Positions 25,109 to 33,530 of a stretch of DNA of 50,610 nt are shown one piece after another. The position numbers and the translations under genes were made by a program. Where the stretch lies: assembly GCA_025359065.1 (NCBI GenBank), contig JANYHM010000010.1, positions 1 through 50,610 on the forward strand, given 5' to 3'. The notes under the pieces are model-generated. The model saw only the letters and a program-made list of their open reading frames with translations, did not search any database and was not told the origin of the DNA. The stretch comes from Synechococcales cyanobacterium GL140_1_metabinner_5_sub (lineage in GTDB: Bacteria; Cyanobacteriota; Cyanobacteriia; Cyanobacteriales; Chamaesiphonaceae). How positions within the stretch are numbered: the first letter of the stretch is position 1; every line of letters starts with the position of its first letter.

Positions 25109-25435
25109 CTATTCTGATATTTTTTGGTAGACAGCACAAAGACGGCTAGGGGTCATGATTTTGGCGTGGAACATAAAGTTGGCAGGCACGTTGATGATCA
25201 CATGATCAGGAGATTTAAAGTATTTCTCAAAGCTGGCGGGCATTCCGTGGGGAGTGTTGGCGCTGTAAGGCACTGGTTGAAAGAGTTCTTCCGTAAACTT
25301 CACTGTACTGCACTGGGCCTGAGAAACAATCTGCTGTAGGAATTTTTCGCTGGTCAACGATTGAAAGAGGTCTGCTTGAGCAGCCGTTTCTAGGGTGAAG
25401 CTGCCGTCGAAGTTATCAATGATTTTGATTTCCAT
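25109..25435 (-). CDS. Hypothetical protein
   Basis: 108 residues from the ATG at 25435 (MEIKIIDNFDGSFTLE); the frame is open further to a GTG at 25456. It is slightly acidic at the N-terminus and has no membrane segment, signal or metal motif. DGSFTLETAAQADLFQ and PVPYSANTPHGMPASFEKYF look like real coding sequence and codon use matches the neighbours. I do not recognise the family. It lies upstream of argH on the same strand with an 81-bp gap. Confidence 0.6.
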   Translation of the reverse strand: MEIKIIDNFDGSFTLETAAQADLFQSLTSEKFLQQIVSQAQCSTVKFTEELFQPVPYSANTPHGMPASFEKYFKSPDHVIINVPANFMFHAKIMTPSRLCAVYQKISE

Positions 25436-25908
25436 GTGGATCTGAAAAAAGAACACCGATTTCTATTATGTGCAAGAAGGCGATCGGCTGTATTTGACTG
25501 TTACGAATCTTTTTCAGTTTTATGTGACTACGATGGTTCATAGAACACAGTGATGACTAATAAAGCCTCATAAAACGCTGAGGCTGTTTGCTTTGGAGAT
25601 TTCGTCATCAAACTAACGTAAGGTTAAAAACTACGTGTTACCTCCATTTTTCCTCGCATTGATAACGAAGAGAATTATCTTGGATCTAGATTTTTAGCGC
25701 TTGTTTTTGTAAGGCAATGTATTTCATCGAGATTTCATCCAAATAGATTATTACTAAAGTAATGATTATAGAACGCTATGCCTATTGCTAAAGTCAGGTT
25801 CTTTTGATGATAAGATAGTGACCTTGGTTAGATGTAAAACAGGAGTAAAATCAATAAAATAGCAATATGGATAACATTCCCTATCTACCACGAACCCGAG
25901 TAATTACA
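25436..25908. other. Intergenic region between divergent genes, with a small hairpin and a palindrome
   Basis: No gene is seen. A hairpin AGCCTCA/TGAGGCT lies at 25564-25585 with T-rich flanks on both sides; it resembles a terminator but follows no gene. A perfect palindrome ATTACT-AA-AGTAAT lies at 25750-25763, about 160 bp before the secreted-protein start, and could be an operator. The rest is AT-rich. Confidence 0.4.
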
Positions 25909-26478
25909 ATGAAAAAAAACGTCGTTGCACTGACAGTGCTTTTTGCTCTAATTCCAGCTTTTAGCTTCATTAAACCAGCTCAAGCGCAATCGCAAGTGCA
26001 AATTAGCCCTAACACGAGTGAAACACCACAAGTAAAACCAGAAATAAACCCAGTCCCAAATACTAATGTGCCACCACCATTAGCCAAACCGGAAGTAGGC
26101 AAAAATACGATCGGGCCGTCAATTTCCCTAGGGCGTGGTGCCGCTATTGGGGTCGATTCCAGATTTGGTATTTCCGAGAATCTTTCACTGCGACCGTTTA
26201 TTTACTTTGGCAATGGTGGCACTGATTTTGGTACTGCTCTTACCTATGATATTAATCTTAGAACCACCAACAGCAGCAATAAAATCACCCCTTTTATTGG
26301 CGGAGCCGTAGATATTGCAACTGGCAATAATACCAGTGTAACTACTGCCAGTCTAGTGGCTGGAGCTGAATATGAATTAACTGAGACTATTCAGTTAAAA
26401 GGAGCCATAAATGTCCCCTTAAGCAGTGGCCAAGGTCAATCGGCTAATGTCACAATTGGAGCTGGTTTTAGGTTCTAA
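25909..26478 (+). CDS. Secreted protein, probably outer-membrane beta-barrel
   Basis: 189 residues from the internal ATG at 25909, chosen because it opens a classic signal peptide (MKKNVVALTVLFALIPAF, cleavage after AQA at about 26). An upstream ATG at 25867 would bury the signal. The mature part has a Pro/Gln/Asn-rich linker, then about 120 residues of alternating polar and hydrophobic strands (LSLRPFIYFGN, ITPFIGGAVDIATG, SLVAGAEYELTETIQLKG) ending in VTIGAGFRF. The terminal phenylalanine is typical of outer-membrane barrels. Function unknown; it could be a small porin-like protein. Confidence 0.75.
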   Translation: MKKNVVALTVLFALIPAFSFIKPAQAQSQVQISPNTSETPQVKPEINPVPNTNVPPPLAKPEVGKNTIGPSISLGRGAAIGVDSRFGISENLSLRPFIYFGNGGTDFGTALTYDINLRTTNSSNKITPFIGGAVDIATGNNTSVTTASLVAGAEYELTETIQLKGAINVPLSSGQGQSANVTIGAGFRF

Positions 26479-26577
26479 TTTTGACAACGAAAGACCTTTT
26501 CTGATTTCGCTGGCATTATCAATACTAGAAGGCTAATCTACTCAAGCTGGGAATTAGCAATGTAAAGCCCAGGGGTT

Positions 26578-27813
26578 TTAATTGGCGTTGACTGTAAAAA
26601 AATCAAGAGCAACCTCCATATAAATATCAGCTATGGCGGGAAAGTTCTTGTTGATCGGTATATTAAGTGTTTTGCTGATGGTTTTATCCCTGCGCCTTTT
26701 GATAGTAGAACTAGCCCCGATCGACTGTAGCTTAGCGATTTGTGAGTCGTTATGCCCAGAAGCACTTAGCCAAAAAGCCTCCATCTGAATAGGTGAGAGA
26801 TTTTTGAGCTGTTGATGCACTTGCTGCTTGAGTTCTTGAGCTTGCTCCTGTAGCTCTAGCTTCAGGCAATTTTGAAACGGGTCAATGTAGCTGTGATTAC
26901 TGAATATATCCAGTAATTCACTACCAGGTTCGCCCACTTCTTCGTTGAGCGATCGCAGACTGCTGTTTCCATAGTTGCGAATTGATGAACCTAGCTCAGT
27001 CAAGCGCTCTTGAGTTTTTTGCAAGCTGCAAGTAGGCAGATCTTTGACAATCAAAGCCTTTTGGTACGCCTCATGTAACCTTTGATAATCAGCTTCTTGT
27101 GGTTGGGGCGTATAGAAATCTTTGGACTCAGCTAACACCTTATGTAGGATTAACATTGAGGTGTTAGCATTTCCCCTTTGGTTTAGAGCTTCGCGCATTT
27201 TTAGCTGCGATGTGCGCTTTAGTAAGCCGTTGTTAGTCCTTTTGAATTCATTTGCACCATCGCATTGACGGATGCGATCGGTCAGTAGTAACATGAATTT
27301 TTTCTTCAGGTAAAGCTGGAGTGGCTGACGACCTAACCGAAAGTCTGCAGTAGACAAATTCCAGTTATCTTCTGAACATTGTCGAAGCTCAAAACCGTGG
27401 AATAAATGTAGCGGATGATCTTGTTTATATGGCTCGCTAAGTATTTCCATGCCCATTTGTAGCAAATCAGCAAATTCTATATTGGCAGACCGATGATAAA
27501 AATTTAGCTGCTGCCAAGTGCTCTTTAAACTATAAAGATTTGCTGCTGCAAAAATTGTACTAGCTGCAAAGGCTTGACAAGTAAGGATAGTCTGGTGATT
27601 TGCTGGTGTTGGGTGAGCTGTAACCGGAATTTTTAATAGACGCAGCAATAGCGTAGATAGAATGCTTGGTAAGGGCTGATTACCAAATCTTTCCAGGTTT
27701 TTGCAAACTGGCTTAGAGTAAGCCCATGTAATTTGAGGCATATTACTCAGGCTGGGTAGCCGAAACATATTTAAGATACTTGCAAATTCTATCGACTTAA
27801 TAGCATCAGACAT
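26578..27813 (-). CDS. Putative sigma-factor-like DNA-binding regulator
   Basis: 411 residues, not recognised by name. The C-terminus (about 345-395) resembles sigma region 4 or a LuxR-type HTH: LSPIQMEAFWLSASGHNDSQIAKL then SIGASSTIKRRRDKTISKTL. The middle part (about 190-215, LYLKKKFMLLLTDRIRQCDG) is basic and helical, like a sigma region 2 core, but too diverged to be sure. The gene is divergent from the HTH-NACHT gene, sharing a 217-bp control region. Regulation of that gene is a reasonable inference. Alternatives are a cyanobacterial-specific transcription factor or a cell-differentiation protein. Confidence 0.65.
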   Translation of the reverse strand: MSDAIKSIEFASILNMFRLPSLSNMPQITWAYSKPVCKNLERFGNQPLPSILSTLLLRLLKIPVTAHPTPANHQTILTCQAFAASTIFAAANLYSLKSTWQQLNFYHRSANIEFADLLQMGMEILSEPYKQDHPLHLFHGFELRQCSEDNWNLSTADFRLGRQPLQLYLKKKFMLLLTDRIRQCDGANEFKRTNNGLLKRTSQLKMREALNQRGNANTSMLILHKVLAESKDFYTPQPQEADYQRLHEAYQKALIVKDLPTCSLQKTQERLTELGSSIRNYGNSSLRSLNEEVGEPGSELLDIFSNHSYIDPFQNCLKLELQEQAQELKQQVHQQLKNLSPIQMEAFWLSASGHNDSQIAKLQSIGASSTIKRRRDKTISKTLNIPINKNFPAIADIYMEVALDFFTVNAN

Positions 27814-27862
27814 ATATGCTCCTTAGAATGATGTTCGGATAACTTTCAGTTAGTTTAATGTA

Positions 27863-27897
27863 TGAGTAAAGGCTGTGTCAAGCCTGCCTGAGTAAAG
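27863..27897. promoter_or_regulatory. Repeated TGAGTAAAG flanking a small inverted repeat
   Basis: TGAGTAAAG occurs twice, at 27863-27871 and 27889-27897, 26 bp apart. Between and overlapping them is AGGCT/AGCCT at 27870-27885. The block lies 50 bp from the start of the sigma-like gene and about 100 bp from the -10 box of the NACHT gene. It is a candidate binding site controlling one or both; this is inference. Confidence 0.35.
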
Positions 27898-27999
27898 TTC
27901 TGTATACATAAGTTCAAATGTCTTTGCAATGGCTGAGCAGAATGAGCAAACCCTGATTCTGTAAGCATCAAGAGATACATTTAGATCAGCAAATGTGGG

Positions 28000-28005
28000 T
28001 ATAAT
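28000..28005 (+). promoter_or_regulatory. Candidate -10 box of the NACHT gene
   Basis: A perfect TATAAT. No good -35 is seen 17 bp upstream (ACATTT). Transcription from here would begin near 28012, which favours the ATG at 28031 as translation start over the earlier GTG at 27995 and ATG at 28004. Confidence 0.45.
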
Positions 28006-28030
28006 GACCTTATGGACTCTGAAAAACTTT

Positions 28031-30361
28031 ATGGCTAGACCATCTCTCACTCCCACCCCTAGCGGTTTAGCAGCAGCTCGCCAAGCGTTGTCACAGAAAG
28101 GATTAACCCAAGTTGAGCTAGTGCGTGAGCTGCATTGCAGTCGGCAACCCATTTCCAACTTCTTTGGTGGCCGAGCGATCGAGCAAAGACTGTTTATTGC
28201 TATATGCAATCGGGTAGGTTTAGATTGGCAAGAAATTGCGGGGATGAAAGCCGCCGCCTCACAAGCAGTTGAGGTTATTCAGTCAAAAAACACTCAATCT
28301 TTAGTCAGACAGCAGCGAGAACAAGTACGGGCTGAGATTGCCCGTCGCTGTGGACCAATCAGAATTTTGGGCTTGAATACACCGATTAACCCTGAAGAGA
28401 TTTATACAGAAGTTAAGGTGCTGGAAAAAATCCCGGCTTATCGCTGGCAGACGATCAGCGATTCAATGGCGGAAACTAAAATTGATGATCGCTGGAGTTT
28501 GGGTAAAGTTGACCTTGATCGTATTCCTGGCATCAAAGCTTTAGAAGAATATAAGCTGCTAATTTTATCTGGAAAGCCAGGTGCTGGCAAAACAACTTTT
28601 TTACAGCACTTAGCGACTAAATGTAGTCAAGGAGAACTAGCTACCGATAGCTCTCACTGTGCCTTCGGCGATCGGGTGCCGATAATCTTGAGTCTGAAAG
28701 ATTGGTCACAAGCAGACCCTGAGCAATCGCTGTTAGAATACGTTGAGCATAGCTATGGAACTGGTTCAACTATGGCAATCTGGAAACAAATTTTTCAGGC
28801 TGGCCAAGGTCTGCTGCTACTTGATGGTCTAGATGAAATCCCCAAGGCACAGGAAGAAAGGATTCTGGGCAAAATGCGGGAATTTGTAAATGAATTTAAT
28901 GACAACTACATTGTTATTTCTTGCCGGGTCGCAGTTTGGGAAGGAGTACATGGCTTTGAGCGATTTACTGAAGTAGAACTGGCTGATTTTGATGACGAAC
29001 AAATTGCCAAATTTATCTACAAATGGTTCAAAGATAAACCCCAAGGCCAAGAGCTAGCCGCCAAGTTCCTGAGCGAATTAGCTCGCAACCCAGAACTCAA
29101 AGATTTAGTAGTAACTCCTATTTTGTTACCGTTAGTCTGCTTAGCTTTTGAAGATCAAGGTACTTGCCCTCATACCAGAACTAGGCTGTATCAGGTAGGC
29201 ATTGAGATTTTGTTGACTAAGTGGGATGATCGTAGAGGCATTGATCGATATCCGGTATATCGCTGGCTTTCCCCAGAATTGAAAATGAAACTGCTAGCTA
29301 GAATTGCGCTGCAAACTTTACAAGAACGCCAATATTTTTTTACAGGTGCAGTTGTTGAAGAATACATTCTGGAATTTTTAAAGCAGCATACTCAAATTGA
29401 ACCGCAAGAAATTGATGCTCGATCGATCCTCAAGGCAATTGTGGCTCAACATGGACTGTTGGTAGAAAGATCTAGAGATATTTATTCTTTTTCTCATCTC
29501 ACCTTCCATGAATACTTTGCAGCGCGGGATTTAATACCAACTCCTACCCATCATCCAGCGCCAGAATCATTAGCAGTTTTAATAGATCATTTAGACGATG
29601 ATTCTACCTGGCGGGAAGTCTGGCTATTGGCTGTAGAACTATTGAGTCATGGTAGTCGCCTACTTCAGCCTTTACAGAAGAATGTTTGGGAGTTAATCAA
29701 TGAGAATCCAGAAATAGCCGAGTATTTGCGCCAGCTTCCCAAGATTGCTCCTGAGTTAGATCAAATGCGTCAGCCACTGACTCCGGCTGCTTGTCTGGCG
29801 CTGCGCTTTGATATCGATTTCGACCTAGACCACAATCGATCAGTAGCCTTTGCGCTTGATCCGCGCAGCAGTATTTTTGTAGCGGCCAGCTTTGCTCATC
29901 GCATGTTAGGAACCAATTTGCAGCAGGCGATCGAACAGGCCGAAGCAGATCCACAAATAGCAGCAGCGAAGACGGCAAATGAAGCGATGAGGTTAGTAAT
30001 TGAAAATGTCCTAAAAGATCAAGGACTGGCTACAGAAAATCACCATAAACTAGAGGAACTCAAGCAAAAGTATGAACAGGTCGGTAGTTTAACTAATGAT
30101 GAGGAAGTGTTAGATCAAATGGCCACTGATGCCCGTACTCTTGCTCGCAATCAAGTCAGAATGGGTGATTTGGGTCATAGAACCGAAGATTTCAGAAAAA
30201 CTCTCAAAAAATACTACAATAGAGTCAGCATCGTTGTAGAATGTCTACAAAATCGTGATTGTCAGATGTCGCTCACTGAGCGAAAGCAGTTAAAAGAGTT
30301 TTTGTTTCAGGCTAAAGATGCAAGTGATTTAGAGACAAATGGAGCAAGGCTGACTTTTTAA
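28031..30361 (+). CDS. HTH-NACHT STAND NTPase
   Basis: 776 residues from ATG 28031. The N-terminus is an HTH-like domain (LSQKGLTQVELVRELHCSRQ, residues about 15-60). The central NACHT domain has Walker A GKPGAGKTT at 181-189, Walker B LLLLDGLDE at 261-269, and the later FSHLTFHEYFAARDL block typical of NACHT winged-helix ends. The C-terminus of about 270 residues is helical and charged, without WD40 or TPR repeats. Proteins of this plan are NLR-like; several bacterial NACHT proteins defend against phage, and others regulate transcription. No nuclease, protease or TIR effector is fused, so the HTH may be the output. It is divergent from the sigma-like gene. Confidence 0.88.
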   Translation: MARPSLTPTPSGLAAARQALSQKGLTQVELVRELHCSRQPISNFFGGRAIEQRLFIAICNRVGLDWQEIAGMKAAASQAVEVIQSKNTQSLVRQQREQVRAEIARRCGPIRILGLNTPINPEEIYTEVKVLEKIPAYRWQTISDSMAETKIDDRWSLGKVDLDRIPGIKALEEYKLLILSGKPGAGKTTFLQHLATKCSQGELATDSSHCAFGDRVPIILSLKDWSQADPEQSLLEYVEHSYGTGSTMAIWKQIFQAGQGLLLLDGLDEIPKAQEERILGKMREFVNEFNDNYIVISCRVAVWEGVHGFERFTEVELADFDDEQIAKFIYKWFKDKPQGQELAAKFLSELARNPELKDLVVTPILLPLVCLAFEDQGTCPHTRTRLYQVGIEILLTKWDDRRGIDRYPVYRWLSPELKMKLLARIALQTLQERQYFFTGAVVEEYILEFLKQHTQIEPQEIDARSILKAIVAQHGLLVERSRDIYSFSHLTFHEYFAARDLIPTPTHHPAPESLAVLIDHLDDDSTWREVWLLAVELLSHGSRLLQPLQKNVWELINENPEIAEYLRQLPKIAPELDQMRQPLTPAACLALRFDIDFDLDHNRSVAFALDPRSSIFVAASFAHRMLGTNLQQAIEQAEADPQIAAAKTANEAMRLVIENVLKDQGLATENHHKLEELKQKYEQVGSLTNDEEVLDQMATDARTLARNQVRMGDLGHRTEDFRKTLKKYYNRVSIVVECLQNRDCQMSLTERKQLKEFLFQAKDASDLETNGARLTF

Positions 30362-30400
30362 GCCTGTGTCTACCATGAATGTGTTCAAAAGTGTTGGGTT

Positions 30401-31105
30401 ATGAGTATTGAATTTGTAGATGTGGCGGCTAATATCGACCAAGATTATCCTTACAGTTGCTATACGCTGCAAACATGGAGCGATCGAGAGATTGCTCTGA
30501 CCGATCATGGCGCACATTTTGGCTATGTTTTTACTGGTCGAGCACAGATTACCCAAGTTGATGGCAGTGAATATTTGTTGAATGCTGGAATGTATTTTTC
30601 GTTACCAGCCGGTTTAATTGGTGGTGAAAAATCTAGCGGTTTTGTACTTACCTGCACTGGTTTTAATCATGCTTTTACGCTAGGTGGTCCAGTCGCAGCT
30701 CCCGGTGAATTTGCCTACATTGATGGTGGTAGAACCGATATTTTGCTGTCGCCAATGCGCAAAGGTGATCCGGGCTTATATGGTTTGCATTTTCCGCCGG
30801 GGGTTGATCAGACAATGCACGACCATGAGAGCGATCGGGTGGTATTGGTAGTCAGTGGTTCTGGCTGCTGTTTAACTCCCGATCAACGCTGTGATTTTGT
30901 GCCGGGAATGGTATTGCGGATTCCTCGCAAGGAGCAGCACAAATTTATGACTTGCACTGAAAACTTATCCCTAGTGATTTTCCACCCCGATAGTGAGATC
31001 GGTTTTAGTGATAATAATCATCCGATGTTGTTACAGACTTATATAGATGGAGTTTCGGCAGCCCAGTTAACCCATTTGCATACTTCGACTTCACTTAAAA
31101 GTTGA
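30401..31105 (+). CDS. Double-cupin-like protein
   Basis: 234 residues. Two beta-barrel halves are suggested: residues about 35-80 (FGYVFTGRAQITQVDGSEYLL) and a clearer cupin at about 130-190 with HFPPGVDQTMHDHESDRVVLV and PGMVLRIPRKEQHKF, giving likely metal ligands His-x-His and a later His. Substrate unknown. It starts 39 bp after the NACHT gene on the same strand and may be read through from it. Alternatives are a cupin-type regulator or a sugar isomerase-like enzyme. Confidence 0.75.
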   Translation: MSIEFVDVAANIDQDYPYSCYTLQTWSDREIALTDHGAHFGYVFTGRAQITQVDGSEYLLNAGMYFSLPAGLIGGEKSSGFVLTCTGFNHAFTLGGPVAAPGEFAYIDGGRTDILLSPMRKGDPGLYGLHFPPGVDQTMHDHESDRVVLVVSGSGCCLTPDQRCDFVPGMVLRIPRKEQHKFMTCTENLSLVIFHPDSEIGFSDNNHPMLLQTYIDGVSAAQLTHLHTSTSLKS

Positions 31106-31145
31106 ATTGACGAACTACCAAAGTTATCATGGAGGATTGACCGAC

Positions 31146-31823
31146 ATGCCCACTATCACCTGGATCTCTAACTTCGTCAGAAAAGGCATTCTGATTCTTG
31201 GTCTTTTGTGGACTCTGAGCCTTAGCGGCTGCGTCAAATATCAAACTACGATCGACTTCCACAGCTTTAACAGTGGCGACTTGATTCAGCATATTGCTTT
31301 AGATAAACAGTTTTATCAGATCAGCCAAGCAGCGATCGATATCTGGCTGGAGTCGATCGAGCAACGCGCTCACCAAATCAACGGCACTGTCAGCAAAACC
31401 AGCCCCCAAGAACTCACCGTTACTGTTCCTTTTCGCCGGACACCTGAACTAGTGAGCAAATTCAACCAGTTTTTTGCTAGTGATCAACAAAATTTGGCTT
31501 CGCAGCTCTCGATCGCTGAAAGCAACTTTTTATTAGCCAGCCGCTACCAACTCACCTATAACATTGACCTCCGCTCCCTCACCGTCAACAGTTTAGAGCG
31601 CGATAAAGCCCTCAATTTGCAATTTGCCCTGCAAGCTCCCAGTATCCCCGGCAGTCCGGCCATGACTCAGCAGTGGCAACTGCAACTTGGCCAAGCTAAT
31701 CATCTCACCTCTACTTTCTGGATTCCAAACCCGCTGGGGATCGGGGGCGTAATGATTGGAATTTTGGTGGCGATCGGCTATTTTCTCAAGTCATTGCTCA
31801 TTCCTCGCCGACTGACGACCTAA
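31146..31823 (+). CDS. DUF3153-type lipoprotein with C-terminal membrane helix
   Basis: 225 residues from ATG 31146, preceded by GGAGG at 31131-31135; an upstream TTG in frame is less likely. The signal peptide ends in the lipobox LSLSGC, so Cys29 would be lipidated. The body is mixed alpha/beta, and the C-terminus has a membrane helix (IGGVMIGILVAIGYFL) and a short basic tail. Such proteins are common in cyanobacteria and plastids, and their role is unknown. Confidence 0.8.
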   Translation: MPTITWISNFVRKGILILGLLWTLSLSGCVKYQTTIDFHSFNSGDLIQHIALDKQFYQISQAAIDIWLESIEQRAHQINGTVSKTSPQELTVTVPFRRTPELVSKFNQFFASDQQNLASQLSIAESNFLLASRYQLTYNIDLRSLTVNSLERDKALNLQFALQAPSIPGSPAMTQQWQLQLGQANHLTSTFWIPNPLGIGGVMIGILVAIGYFLKSLLIPRRLTT

Positions 31824-31855
31824 GTGAATATGTCCTAACCAGCTTAAAAGTTGCT

Positions 31856-32188
31856 ATGAATAAAACATCACTCCCTTGCTCGGAATCTACATTAACCGAT
31901 CAATATCAAACAACTGTTCCCGATGCCATTCGCAAAGTATTGGGTTTGAACAAACGCGATAAAATTTGCTATACCATTGAGCCGGATGGACAAGTGACCA
32001 TCTCTCGCGCTGAAGGTTCTACTTGCGATTCAATTCTGGAAAAGTTTCTAAATTTTTTAGCTCAAGATATGCAGTCTAATCCTCAGCATTTATACTTGTT
32101 TAGCTCTGATTTAGTCGATCGAATTCAATCGTTAGTAGCCGATGTTGATATTGACCTTGATGCACCACTGGCGGACGAGGATGAATAA
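31856..32188 (+). CDS. PrlF/SohA-type antitoxin (AbrB fold)
   Basis: 110 residues. The N-terminal swapped-hairpin AbrB domain is visible as DQYQTTVPDAIRKVLGLNKRDKICYTI. The C-terminal toxin-binding part (FLNFLAQDMQSNPQHL and VADVDIDLDAPLADEDE) matches the PrlF family, whose partner is the ribosome-dependent RNase YhaV. The stop overlaps an ATG in another frame (ATGAATAA), as in intact prlF-yhaV pairs, but the toxin here is broken. The antitoxin may survive as a free regulator. Confidence 0.88.
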   Translation: MNKTSLPCSESTLTDQYQTTVPDAIRKVLGLNKRDKICYTIEPDGQVTISRAEGSTCDSILEKFLNFLAQDMQSNPQHLYLFSSDLVDRIQSLVADVDIDLDAPLADEDE

Positions 32189-32314
32189 GCGCGACCAAAC
32201 CTCAGCCATTAATTACTTAACGGCTGGAGCATATTTCTCTCTAAAGTCGAAGAGCTTGTAATTAAAGTAGATAGTCTGTGCCAGAGCAATTCATTTGGAA
32301 AGAAACAGAGATAA
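32181..32314 (+). pseudogene. Remnant of a YhaV-like toxin gene
   Basis: The frame from ATG 32181 reads MNKRDQTSAINYLT and then goes out of frame. After a one-base shift near 32219 it continues as NGWSIFLSKVEELVIKVDSL and stops at 32314. NGW followed by a hydrophobic pair and L-x2-VEEL-x3-VDSL matches the first 40 residues of YhaV toxins, minus about six residues. No trace of the catalytic C-terminal half is seen downstream. The start overlaps the antitoxin stop, as in functional pairs. Confidence 0.65.
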
Positions 32315-32409
32315 AAACTTAGATCTCCATGATGACTTCTTCCGTTTCTCCTCTATCTTTTCTCTCGAACCAACTACCGATCGATAATATTCCAGAGCAT
32401 AGGTAGAAA

Positions 32410-32588
32410 CTAATTTAGCTCTAATTCCAGTTTTCGAGCTAAATTGGTTTCTACCTGATGGGCGACTTCTACTGTGAGCCTCATCACTGACTCTAATTTT
32501 CCTGCAATCATCTGAGCATCTTGTTTTTTGAGATTTAGTTCGATTTTACTAAGGTCATACTCTGTTGATTTTTCACTTATCTTTCCAT
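32410..32588 (-). pseudogene. Possible decayed short gene, unknown family
   Basis: A minus-strand frame ends at 32410 and codes for about 58 charged residues (ISEKSTEYDLSKIELNLKKQ through VEVAHQVETNLARKLELELN). It has no start codon. An ATG at 32588 in the neighbouring frame reads MER and a stop; one added A in its second codon would join it to the long frame. This suggests a recent frameshift or a sequencing error. It lies in the 450-bp gap before hisA. Confidence 0.3.
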
Positions 32589-32765
32589 CAAATAAAATGA
32601 GATAGCATGTAGATGATCGATGATAAACTCTCCCAGTTTAGCCGATCCGGTAATTTTGGTATCAATTTGGCATTGCAAAGATGTTTGATGAGAAGATCTC
32701 CAGCAGGTCTTAGAATGGCTAAATACTTTTTTGCTGGTGGCCACAGATTTTTTTGTGGATATTTT

Positions 32766-33530
32766 ATGGAAATTTTTCCCGCGATCGATCTACTTGGTGG
32801 TAACTGTGTGCGTCTGTACCAAGGCGACTATGCCCAGTCCCAAGTTTTTAACGAAAACCCGATCGCCGTGGCCACCGAATGGCAAGCCACCGGTTGCACC
32901 AAGTTGCACCTAGTAGATTTAGATGGAGCCAAGAGCGGTGAACAAGCCAACCTGGCGATCATCGGCCAAATAGTTCAAGCAGTGCCAGAGATGACCATTC
33001 AAGTTGGTGGTGGGCTGCGTAGCGCCGATAACGTCAAGGCTTTGTTAGATCTGGGAGTTGATCGGGCGATTTTAGGCACAGTGGCGATCGAACAGCCTCA
33101 ATTGGTAGCAGAACTCTGTAAACAATACCCCGGCCAAATAGTGGTGGGCATCGATGCAAGGGACGGCTGGGTGGCCACCAAAGGCTGGATCGAAACCTCT
33201 CAAGTAAAAGCCACCGACCTGGCACAGCAAATGGCTGATTGGGGTGCGGCGGCAATTATTTACACGGACATTCAAAGAGACGGCACTTTAGTCGGGCCAA
33301 ACTTACCTGCTTTACGAGAACTAGCCCAAAACACCGCAGTACCAGTGATTGCTTCTGGTGGCGTGGGTTCTTTGGCAGATTTACTGAATCTTTTGACCTT
33401 AGAACCCTTGGGAGTGACCGGCACCATCGTGGGCAAAGCCCTATATACCGGAGCCTTTACCCTGACCGAAGCTTTACAAGCCGTGGGGTCAGGGCGGCGG
33501 CAAGATGTTACCAATTCTAGTTTTGCTTAG
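32766..33530 (+). CDS. hisA: Phosphoribosylformimino-5-aminoimidazole carboxamide ribotide isomerase
   Basis: 254 residues from [12 protein letters not shown]; upstream in-frame codons to 32613 do not resemble the family and are excluded. HisA performs the fourth step of histidine synthesis, an Amadori rearrangement of ProFAR. The TIM-barrel signatures are present: catalytic Asp in AIDLLGG, VGGGLRS, and catalytic Asp in YTDIQRDGT, plus the phosphate site SGGVGS. It overlaps the convergent Hpt gene by 14 bp at its 3' end. Confidence 0.97.
   Translation: MEIFPAIDLLGGNCVRLYQGDYAQSQVFNENPIAVATEWQATGCTKLHLVDLDGAKSGEQANLAIIGQIVQAVPEMTIQVGGGLRSADNVKALLDLGVDRAILGTVAIEQPQLVAELCKQYPGQIVVGIDARDGWVATKGWIETSQVKATDLAQQMADWGAAAIIYTDIQRDGTLVGPNLPALRELAQNTAVPVIASGGVGSLADLLNLLTLEPLGVTGTIVGKALYTGAFTLTEALQAVGSGRRQDVTNSSFA

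Noticed and set aside
25564-25585. Hairpin with T-rich flanks as a terminator
   Set aside because: No gene reads into it from either side; listed only within the intergenic entry.
27995-28030. Earlier GTG or ATG start of the NACHT gene
   Set aside because: They overlap the TATAAT box, and the MARPSL start at 28031 fits better.
32613-32765. Extended N-terminus of hisA
   Set aside because: The 51 extra codons do not resemble the family; [12 protein letters not shown] at 32766 is the usual start.
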